Shown here: piece after piece, positions 22,644 through 28,112 of the stretch
How the letters are laid out: each line of letters starts with the position of its first letter
How positions within the stretch are numbered: the stretch's first letter is position 1
Source of the DNA: an uncultured Lachnospiraceae bacterium
GTDB taxonomy: Bacteria > Bacillota > Clostridia > Lachnospirales > Lachnospiraceae
Length of the DNA stretch: 28,112 nucleotides
Direction: 5' to 3'
Assembly (NCBI GenBank): GCA_905209865.1
Contig: CAJLUP010000012.1
Span: forward strand, 1-28,112
Program-made: the position numbers and the translations under genes
The notes under the pieces: model-generated
The model's input: only the letters and a program-made list of their open reading frames with translations
Told to the model about the DNA's origin: nothing
The model's database searches: none

Positions 22644-22781
22644 ATGGATCTTTTTATTGTGAATTCAGCTATTTTTTTTATTGGTTTTGGGATAGTGTCA
22701 TATATTTTGTTTTGTGTAATTTCAAAAGCTGTGAAAAAAGGAATGCTGGAGGCTTTAGAAGAGTGGAGAAACCGTCAATGA
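22644..22781 (+). CDS. Small single-pass membrane protein (45 residues)
   Basis: ATG with GAGGAGG five bases upstream, one base after the previous stop, ending TGA at 22779-22781. Residues 4-27 are a hydrophobic transmembrane segment rich in Ile, Phe and Gly (FFIGFGIVSYILFCVI). The remaining 18 residues form a charged, probably helical cytoplasmic or peripheral tail (SKAVKKGMLEALEEWRNRQ). No family recognised. The shape resembles small regulatory membrane subunits, but there is no sequence basis to name one. It is followed after 38 bases by a strong terminator, so these two small genes form a complete short operon, divergent from the hydrogenase-maturation operon. Confidence 0.65.
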   Translation: MDLFIVNSAIFFIGFGIVSYILFCVISKAVKKGMLEALEEWRNRQ

Positions 22782-22816
22782 ACATCAAGAAAAGCATGAC
22801 TGGAGAAGAGGATTTT

Positions 22817-22864
22817 AGTGCAAAAACAAGGTTGGCATTTTGAAAATGTCAACCTTGTTTTTGT
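22817..22864. terminator. Intrinsic terminator of the small-peptide operon
   Basis: AAAACAAGGTTG and CAACCTTGTTTT, with an inner CATTT/AAATG stem, form a long hairpin followed by TTTTTG. The A-run/T-run flanks make it bidirectional in form. Confidence 0.9.
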
Positions 22865-22930
22865 TTCGACAGAAATAAATGAATAATGACTATTTATTGT
22901 GATATAGTCACTGTCAAAAAGTTTTTATTG

Positions 22931-22958
22931 GTTTAATATAAAACTAGAGTATAATAGA
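22931..22958 (+). promoter_or_regulatory. Promoter of acylphosphatase
   Basis: TTGGTT, 16 bases, TATAAT, about 65 bases before the gene. Upstream, TGACTAT and ATAGTCA form an inverted repeat with a ten-base spacer near 22887-22912. Confidence 0.55.
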
Positions 22959-23023
22959 AAAGGGTTCGTAAATTCATTTCTATGATTGAAGCATATATTT
23001 TCAGAAATTGAGGAGGCGGTAAT

Positions 23024-23296
23024 ATGGCAGAGATCAGAAAACGGATCGTTTTTCACGGGCGTGTTCAAGGCGTCGGATTTCGTTATACGGCAAAATATCT
23101 CGCGCAGTCTTTGGAATTGACAGGCTGGGGTCGCAACGACTGGGATCAAACTGTGACAATGGAAGTCCAGGGAAGAGAAGCGCTGATCAATAAACTGCTT
23201 GTCGGCTTGAATCAAGGGCGTTTCATCGATATTCAATGGATGGATACGGAAGAAATTCCATTAGAGGAAGAGCGGGAATTTACAGTGAAGTATTGA
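23024..23296 (+). CDS. acyP: Acylphosphatase
   Basis: 90 residues, the normal size. Hydrolyses carboxyl-phosphate bonds of small acyl phosphates (acetyl phosphate, 1,3-bisphosphoglycerate). The signature HGRVQGVGFRYTAK carries the phosphate-binding loop and catalytic Arg20. The catalytic Asn is Asn38 in GWGRND, followed by TVTMEVQG. The loop after Asn38 is slightly different from the usual N-x-x-D-G-x-V: the Gly is replaced by Gln-containing WDQTV, which may alter flexibility. ATG 23024 has GAGGAGG seven bases upstream. It lies ahead of proC on the same strand with a 99-base gap and no terminator; functional linkage is not obvious. Confidence 0.93.
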   Translation: MAEIRKRIVFHGRVQGVGFRYTAKYLAQSLELTGWGRNDWDQTVTMEVQGREALINKLLVGLNQGRFIDIQWMDTEEIPLEEEREFTVKY

Positions 23297-23395
23297 AAAA
23301 ATGAGTGAAACGAAACATCGAGAAAATATGACAAAATGAAGAAAATCTCGAATAAAACATACGGGTAAATAAAAACAAGGAAAAGGAGAAAAATA

Positions 23396-24190
23396 ATGAA
23401 ATTAGGGTTTATCGGAACAGGAAATATGGCAGGAGCGATTATGGGAGGTATTATCCGAAACGAGATCTTTCAGCCGGAAGAGATCATTGGCGCAGACATC
23501 TCAAAGGAAGGCAGAGAAAGAGTCCGTGCAGCATACGGAATTAACGTGACAGAGGATAATAAGAAGGCGGCGTCAGAATCAGAAGTTCTCGTTCTCTCTG
23601 TGAAGCCGCAGTATTATGCGGAGACGATCAAGGAGATCAAGGACTGTATAAGCGAAGAGCAGCTGATTATTACGATCGCTCCGGGCAAGACACTTAAGTG
23701 GCTGGAAGAACAGTTTGGAAAAAAGGTTAAGATCGTTCGCACAATGCCGAATACGCCGGCGCTTGTCGGAGAAGGGATGACAGCCGCATGTGTAAATGAT
23801 GCGGTGACAGAAGAAGAAAAAGAATATGCGTTGAAGATCTTGCGCTCTTTCGGAAAAGTAGAGATCGTGACAGAAAATATGATCGATGCTGTCGTTGCCG
23901 TAAGCGGAAGCGCTCCGGCATATGTATTTATGTTTATCGAAGCGATGGCGGATGCGGCTGTGTCGGAAGGAATGCCGAGAAAGCAGGCGTATGAGTTTGC
24001 TGCGCAGGCAGTGTACGGAAGCGCAAAGATGGTGCTCGATACAGGAAAACATCCGGGAGAATTAAAAGATATGGTATGTTCTCCGTCAGGAACAACGATT
24101 GAGGCTGTCCGTGTTCTGGAAGAACGAGGACTTAGAAGCGCGGTGATCGAAGCGATGAAAGTATGCGCTGATAAATCGAGAAATATGTAA
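23396..24190 (+). CDS. proC: Pyrroline-5-carboxylate reductase
   Basis: 264 residues. Last step of proline synthesis: reduces 1-pyrroline-5-carboxylate to proline with NAD(P)H. The N-terminal Rossmann loop is GFIGTGNMAGAIMGGI. Further blocks are VLSVKPQYY, VRTMPNTPALVGEGMTA and the C-terminal dimerisation domain AVSGSAPAYVFMFIEAMADA (normally SGSGPAY; the second Gly is Ala here). The end LKDMVCSPSGTTIEAVRVLEERG...VIEAM is typical. ATG 23396 has AAGGAG eight bases upstream. Sits between acyP and trxB, with gaps of about 100-120 bases. Confidence 0.96.
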   Translation: MKLGFIGTGNMAGAIMGGIIRNEIFQPEEIIGADISKEGRERVRAAYGINVTEDNKKAASESEVLVLSVKPQYYAETIKEIKDCISEEQLIITIAPGKTLKWLEEQFGKKVKIVRTMPNTPALVGEGMTAACVNDAVTEEEKEYALKILRSFGKVEIVTENMIDAVVAVSGSAPAYVFMFIEAMADAAVSEGMPRKQAYEFAAQAVYGSAKMVLDTGKHPGELKDMVCSPSGTTIEAVRVLEERGLRSAVIEAMKVCADKSRNM

Positions 24191-24309
24191 TAACATGCCG
24201 CAATATTTTAGTTTTGGAAGTATACAGCAGATAAAAAAGCAAAACCGATCTTTGCTCAATAAAAGAAGCGAACAGGTGATTTAGTGAAATAAAAAAGGAG
24301 ATGAAAATT

Positions 24310-25224
24310 ATGTATGATATCGGAATCATCGGCGGAGGGACCGCCGGAATGACAGCGGCAATCTACGGTCAGAGAGCCGGAAAAAGAACAGTTATTATAG
24401 AAGGAGGAACATTTGGAGGGCAGATTACTTCTTCCCCGAACGTGGAAAATTATCCGGGGATCGCAAGTGTGAGCGGAAGTGAATTTTCTATGAATCTGCT
24501 TGATCAGGCGATGAAACTCGGCGCAGAGACACAGATGGCGCAGGTGACGGGAATCCGTGATGAAGGAGAAGTAAAAGTGATCGTCACACCGGAAAAAGAA
24601 TATCCGTGTAAGAGTATTATTTTGGCGACAGGAGTAACGCACAGACATCTCGGAGCACCGAATGAAGAACGTCTGACAGGGGCGGGTGTTTCCTACTGTG
24701 CAACTTGCGATGGAATGTTTTTCAGAGGGAAAGAGGTCGCTGTAGTCGGCGGCGGGAATACGGCGTTTCAGGATGCAGAATTTCTTTCCAATTATTGCAG
24801 TAAAGTATATTTAATCCATAGAAGGGATGAATTCCGAGGTGAAAACAGCGGAGTGAAACGTCTGGAAGAAAAGGAAAACGTAGAGTTTATCCTCAGTACG
24901 ACGGTGAAAGAGATCGTAGGGGAGTCTATGGTGGAAAAACTGATCTTGAATGATAAAAAGACAGGAGAAGATTTTGAACTTCGTGTGGATGGCGTGTTTG
25001 TTGCGGTTGGTCAGATTCCGAAAAATGAACTGTTTGAGGATGTGGTGAAATTAGACGACAGCGGCTTTATCCTTGCGTCAGAAGACTGTCAGACGTCTCA
25101 TTCGGGAATATTTGCAGCCGGAGACTGCCGTACAAAAGAAGTAAGACAGCTTACAACGGCTGCGGCAGACGGCGCGGTAGCGGCGCTTGCGGCATGTAAA
25201 TATATAGCAGATCAGAGTTTATAA
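24310..25224 (+). CDS. trxB: Thioredoxin-disulfide reductase (TrxB family)
   Basis: 304 residues. FAD-dependent enzyme that passes electrons from NADPH to thioredoxin. The FAD-binding start is GIIGGGTAGMTAAIYGQRAGK; the redox pair is CATCDG (Cys130 and Cys133); the NADPH site has VVGGGNTAFQDAEFL and HRRDEFRG; and GIFAAGDCRTKEVRQLTTAAADGAVAA completes the FAD domain. All catalytic elements are present. Close relatives include ferredoxin-dependent flavin thioredoxin reductases of clostridia, but HRRDEFR favours NADPH use. Start at ATG 24310, with AAGGAG about nine bases upstream; the ATG at 24301 directly abuts GGAG and is less likely. Last gene before a shared terminator. Confidence 0.93.
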   Translation: MYDIGIIGGGTAGMTAAIYGQRAGKRTVIIEGGTFGGQITSSPNVENYPGIASVSGSEFSMNLLDQAMKLGAETQMAQVTGIRDEGEVKVIVTPEKEYPCKSIILATGVTHRHLGAPNEERLTGAGVSYCATCDGMFFRGKEVAVVGGGNTAFQDAEFLSNYCSKVYLIHRRDEFRGENSGVKRLEEKENVEFILSTTVKEIVGESMVEKLILNDKKTGEDFELRVDGVFVAVGQIPKNELFEDVVKLDDSGFILASEDCQTSHSGIFAAGDCRTKEVRQLTTAAADGAVAALAACKYIADQSL

Positions 25225-25235
25225 TGCGTAAAATA

Positions 25236-25306
25236 AAAAGAAAGCAGTTCTGCTCGACAGATAAAAGAGTCTGTGCGAAAGCGGCGCTGCTTTCTTTTTT
25301 TGTTTT
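25236..25306. terminator. Terminator between trxB and the convergent acyltransferase
   Basis: AAAAGAAAGCAG pairs with CTGCTTTCTTTT; the interior has a further branch. T-run flanks on both strands suit both convergent genes. Confidence 0.85.
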
Positions 25307-25314
25307 GTTAAAAT

Positions 25315-26052
25315 TTAAAAATATAATTCTGCATTTTTCTGAATCGTCTCTTTGATGATTGATTCTACATGATTTCCGATATGGCGTTTTGTTTCCTTGT
25401 CAAGCTGATCCGGGTAGATCGGTTTTCCATATTCGATCACAACATGAGTTTTTCGGATCTTCGGAAAATGATTTTCGAAAATTTCTGCTGTATTATTCAT
25501 ACAGACCGGAATGATCGGGCAGCCTGTTTTTGTAGCGATCTTAAAAGCCCCGTCTTTAAAAGGAAGGAGAGAAAGCTCTTCTCCTGTATTGCGTGTTCCT
25601 TCAGGAAAGATACAGATTGAGATGCCGCGCTTAATATAATCAATGGCAGTCAGGATCGTTTTCAGCCCTTGTTTCGGATCAGAGCGGTCAAGGAACAGAC
25701 AGTACAGACGTCGCATCCATGTTGTCAGTGTCAGATATTTTTCCATTTCCTTTTTCGCCACATATCCGGTGAGCCGTTTGCAGCGGCTGTATGTCAGGAG
25801 AATGTCAAAGTAGCTTCGGTGATTTCCAACAAAAAGAACGGCTTCGTCAGGAATGTTTTCTTCGCCGATGACCGTAGTTTTTACTCCCGTTATTTTCAAA
25901 ATAACTTTGAATCCCCATTGTACGATGCGCAAAGAGCTTATATCACGGGCATTTGGCGCAAATTTCCCGATGATCCACTCAACGATGAGGATCGGAATTG
26001 TAAGGATAAGAAATAATATAAGAAAAATTACAATACAGATAAAACGAAACAT
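25315..26052 (-). CDS. plsC: 1-acyl-sn-glycerol-3-phosphate acyltransferase family protein
   Basis: 245 residues. Transfers an acyl chain to lysophosphatidate to give phosphatidate in phospholipid synthesis. A hydrophobic N-terminus (residues 3-30) anchors it in the membrane. The catalytic motif NHRSYFD (His78, Asp83) and the acceptor-binding motif FPEGTRN (around 149-155) are complete, and later VCMNNTAEIF is typical of the family. The family has several paralogues per genome with overlapping roles, so plsC is a likely but not proven name. ATG 26052 is preceded by GAGG seven bases upstream. Promoter at 26095-26123 on the minus strand. Confidence 0.9.
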   Translation of the reverse strand: MFRFICIVIFLILFLILTIPILIVEWIIGKFAPNARDISSLRIVQWGFKVILKITGVKTTVIGEENIPDEAVLFVGNHRSYFDILLTYSRCKRLTGYVAKKEMEKYLTLTTWMRRLYCLFLDRSDPKQGLKTILTAIDYIKRGISICIFPEGTRNTGEELSLLPFKDGAFKIATKTGCPIIPVCMNNTAEIFENHFPKIRKTHVVIEYGKPIYPDQLDKETKRHIGNHVESIIKETIQKNAELYF

Positions 26053-26094
26053 AAAAAAACCTCATTTTCTTCTTAAATTTGCAATACAACGGTA

Positions 26095-26123
26095 ATTATA
26101 CAGCGGTGTCTTAGAAAACACAA
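26095..26123 (-). promoter_or_regulatory. Promoter of the acyltransferase gene
   Basis: On the minus strand TTGTGT, 17 bases, TATAAT, about 40 bases before the ATG. Confidence 0.65.
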
Positions 26124-26332
26124 GAGTTATAAAAGGAACATTATGTTTCCAAGAGAAGGGGGAACGTATTCGTCTTTAAGCTTAAAAATAAGCAGGAGAG
26201 TAAGGAATAAGATCAGCATAAAACGCATATGTTTGTATGGAAAAATGCAGAGGTTCAGCTGGGATGGATCAAGGAGATGCTAAGAAGGAAAGAAAATGGG
26301 GGATGCAGGCAGCAGAGCTTCGGAGAAAGGCG

Positions 26333-26734
26333 ATGAGGCGGATCGTGCCTGCCATGGCAGCCCTTGTCGTGATGTTGGCCGGCTGCGTTTCATCACAGGA
26401 GGAGACAGCGAAGCTGCAGGATATGAAATTCGAAGTGATCGAGAAAGAGGATATTCCTCCGACACTGGAGAAAATGCTTGGGGAAGAGAAGGAAAAACCG
26501 TTTCAGATCACCTATGCCGACCAGGGGAAGCTTTATATTGCACAAGGCTATGGAATGCAGCCTACGACAGGATACAGCGTGGAAGTGAATGAACTTTGCG
26601 AGACAGAGACGGCTGTCTGCATCAAGACAACTTTGATCGGTCCGAAAAAAGGAGAACAGAAAAAAGAAATCGCCACATATCCATATGTGGTCGTACAAAC
26701 AGAATATGTTGAAAAAGAGGTTTTGTTTGATTGA
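26333..26734 (+). CDS. PrcB-domain lipoprotein
   Basis: 133 residues. A short lipoprotein signal (MRRIVPAMAALVVMLAGC) ends at the lipobox LAGC, so the mature protein would be anchored on the outer face of the membrane through Cys18. The rest is a PrcB C-terminal type domain: FEVIEKEDIPPTLEKMLGEE, then ITYADQGKLYIAQGYGMQPTTGYSVEV, with TTLIGP and YPYVVVQTEY near the end. PrcB-type domains in clostridia are annotated as protease complex subunits or sporulation-linked proteins; the role here is not proven. Start at 26333 because GGAG lies seven bases upstream and the signal is then normal. In-frame ATGs at 26237 and 26303 give longer versions with poorer sites. It is 11 bases ahead of the SPOCS gene. 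Confidence 0.8.
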   Translation: MRRIVPAMAALVVMLAGCVSSQEETAKLQDMKFEVIEKEDIPPTLEKMLGEEKEKPFQITYADQGKLYIAQGYGMQPTTGYSVEVNELCETETAVCIKTTLIGPKKGEQKKEIATYPYVVVQTEYVEKEVLFD

Positions 26735-26745
26735 GGAGGAGTTTT

Positions 26746-28112
26746 ATGGAGTTGACGAAAAAAACAGTTCATTACACAGAGGAAGGAAAAACCGTTTTTG
26801 ACCGGTTTTATTTGGACGAAGATTATAATGTGCCGGAGCAAAAAGAAGACGTTCAGCGTGTCGTATACAGCAGCGCACAGCTTAGGACAGAAGATGTACG
26901 TCCGGTAGAAAACTATGTGAAAGTAACGGGAAAAGCATATTTCAAGATCCTTTATATGACGCAGGGAGAAGCGAAGCTTTCGGTTTTAGAAGGGAAGATC
27001 CCGTTTGAAGAAATGATTTATGCAGAAAATGACGGCGGAGAAACCTTTTTCATCCGAAATGAAAGGACAGAGTTTTCCGTATCGGTTGTCCATTCGAGAA
27101 AATTAACTCTACGGGTAACGGCAGAGCTTGAGCTTGGAAGGGAGCGGATGCGGGATGAAGAACTGACGACAGATGTAGAAAGTGATTTTCCGGTATACAA
27201 AAAATGGCAGAAGATGAGTTTATCAGAATTGAAAATTTCAAAAAAAGATACATACCGTATAAAAGAAGAAATTGTGCTGCCGGGAACGAAAGAAAGCATA
27301 GGGCAGATTTTATTTTTTGATGTGAGCGGAAGAAAAGCCGAAATCCGACCGGGACAGGATGAACTCTTTCTGCGGGGTGAGGCGGAAGTGTTCTGTATGT
27401 ATTTGTCACCGGAAGAAAAAGTGGAATGGATCGGGCAGAGTGTGCCTTATGAAGGCAGGATTTTATGTGAAGGTATGGAAGAAGATATGATCTGTCAGAT
27501 CCGTCAGAATCTGGAAGATCCGATTGTTGATATCCGTCAGGATGAGGACGGGGAAATGAGGGTACTCGGGATCGAGGCGACACTTTCCTTGAAAATGAAC
27601 GTTTATTCCGAGACAGAAACAGACATATTAAAAGATATGTATTCGCTTGACAGAGAGTGCGTGCTTGACAGAAAAGAAGGCGTCTATGAAGAATTGCTCA
27701 TGCATAATCAGGCGAAATGCAAGATTGCGGAGCGGCTGACTCTTCCGGAGTTAAAAGAAGATGTGCTGCAGATCATCCACAGCGAGGGCAGTATTCAGGC
27801 AGAAGGAGAAAGATACACAGAAGAAGGGATACAGATTGAAGGAATTCTTCACGTTTCTTTTCTTTATCTAAGAGCGGATGACGAGCAGCCTTACGGAAGC
27901 TGGACAGGGATGATTCCGTTTTCTTATCTTGTGGAATATCCGAATCTTCCGGAAAATGTCAGTGCGAGTCCATCCTATCGCGTGGAGCAGCTTGCGGTGA
28001 CTTTGGCAGGGAGTGAAGCGGTTGAGGTGAAGGCGGTGCTGACATTTGATATTTTCCTGAAGAAAATGATTTCGGCAGGGATGATCACAACAGTTTCGGA
28101 TCGTCCGTTTGA
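26746..28112 (+). CDS. SPOCS (DUF3794) domain protein, SipL-like (3' end outside the window)
   Basis: The frame is open for 455 residues to the window edge with no stop. ATG 26746 has GAGGAGG about four to five bases upstream. The first half is beta-rich; the second part (from about residue 150) contains two repeats of a domain with the character of SPOCS/DUF3794, such as EEIVLPGTKESIGQILFFDVSG and, later, LPELKEDVLQIIHSEGSIQAE. Proteins of this kind in clostridia, SipL in C. difficile, bind SpoIVA during spore-coat assembly and usually end with a LysM domain; that part is expected beyond the edge. It is tightly coupled to the PrcB-domain gene, which suggests the two work together at the forespore or cell envelope (inference). 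Confidence 0.8.
   Translation, partial: MELTKKTVHYTEEGKTVFDRFYLDEDYNVPEQKEDVQRVVYSSAQLRTEDVRPVENYVKVTGKAYFKILYMTQGEAKLSVLEGKIPFEEMIYAENDGGETFFIRNERTEFSVSVVHSRKLTLRVTAELELGRERMRDEELTTDVESDFPVYKKWQKMSLSELKISKKDTYRIKEEIVLPGTKESIGQILFFDVSGRKAEIRPGQDELFLRGEAEVFCMYLSPEEKVEWIGQSVPYEGRILCEGMEEDMICQIRQNLEDPIVDIRQDEDGEMRVLGIEATLSLKMNVYSETETDILKDMYSLDRECVLDRKEGVYEELLMHNQAKCKIAERLTLPELKEDVLQIIHSEGSIQAEGERYTEEGIQIEGILHVSFLYLRADDEQPYGSWTGMIPFSYLVEYPNLPENVSASPSYRVEQLAVTLAGSEAVEVKAVLTFDIFLKKMISAGMITTVSDRPF

Noticed and set aside
22778..22843. 21-residue frame beginning MNIKKSMTGEEDF, overlapping the stop of the small membrane gene by ATGA
   Set aside because: Ends inside the terminator stem and has no ribosome binding site of its own. 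Probably chance.
26175..26186. Palindrome TTTAAGCTTAAA upstream of the PrcB-domain gene
   Set aside because: AT-rich, self-complementary 12-mer without adjoining promoter elements. No factor known to me fits it.
26143..26283. 46-residue basic reading frame (begins MFPREGGTYSSLSLK) with AAGGA five bases upstream
   Set aside because: Very Arg/Lys-rich with rare codons, no recognisable segment and no clear promoter. It overlaps alternative longer starts of the PrcB-domain gene. Probably chance.

Overview
The window looks like chromosome from an anaerobic, spore-forming Clostridia of the Lachnospiraceae type. The signs are moderate GC, strong AGGAGG ribosome binding sites, several TTG starts, [FeFe]-hydrogenase maturases, a TPP-riboswitch-controlled ThiT, a Spo0A-type DNA-binding domain and an SPOCS/DUF3794 (SipL-like) protein. 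This is an inference from gene content; no rRNA is present to confirm it. I see no tRNA, CRISPR array, insertion sequence or phage module.

Layout. 1-303: C-terminal end of a Gly/Ala-rich protein. 393-2475 (minus): uraA then yaaA. 2476-2976: gene-free stretch with the maf promoter and an unexplained minus-strand terminator. 2977-4539 (plus): maf, then a TPP riboswitch and thiT. 4558-6862 (plus): long inverted repeat, structured leader, OmpR-type response regulator with overlapping histidine kinase, and a terminator shared with the facing genes. 6866-9660 (minus): two tandem MATE exporters. 9796-11288: a receiver-less Spo0A-like protein diverging from an XRE/S24-like repressor that lacks both protease catalytic residues. 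11391-12830 (minus): phospholipase D/cardiolipin synthase-like protein. 13081-13956 (plus): YdiB-like shikimate dehydrogenase. 14009-17422 (minus): ddl, murF and a Cof-type HAD phosphatase. 17516-18964 (minus): pncB. 19252-22074 (minus): TM1266-family regulator, hydE, hydG. 22538-22781 (plus): two very small genes, one a signal-peptide peptide and one a single-pass membrane peptide. 23024-25224 (plus): acylphosphatase, proC, trxB. 25315-26052 (minus): plsC-like acyltransferase. 26333-end (plus): PrcB-domain lipoprotein and an SPOCS/DUF3794 protein cut by the window edge.

How the genes work together. Ddl makes D-Ala-D-Ala and MurF attaches it to the peptidoglycan precursor, so their adjacency is functional. 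HydE and HydG build parts of the [FeFe]-hydrogenase H-cluster; HydF and the hydrogenase are not in the window. The remaining genes are mostly housekeeping units with their own promoters.

The most interesting non-textbook signals are: (1) a leader RNA before the hydrogenase-maturation operon, with an intrinsic terminator and a perfectly complementary upstream anti-terminator segment; (2) the small-peptide operon firing divergently from that operon's promoter; (3) the stand-alone Spo0A output domain with a C-x4-C-x4-C tail, facing a pseudo-protease repressor with a repeated operator-like sequence; (4) a TPP riboswitch whose translational switching can be read from complementary segments.
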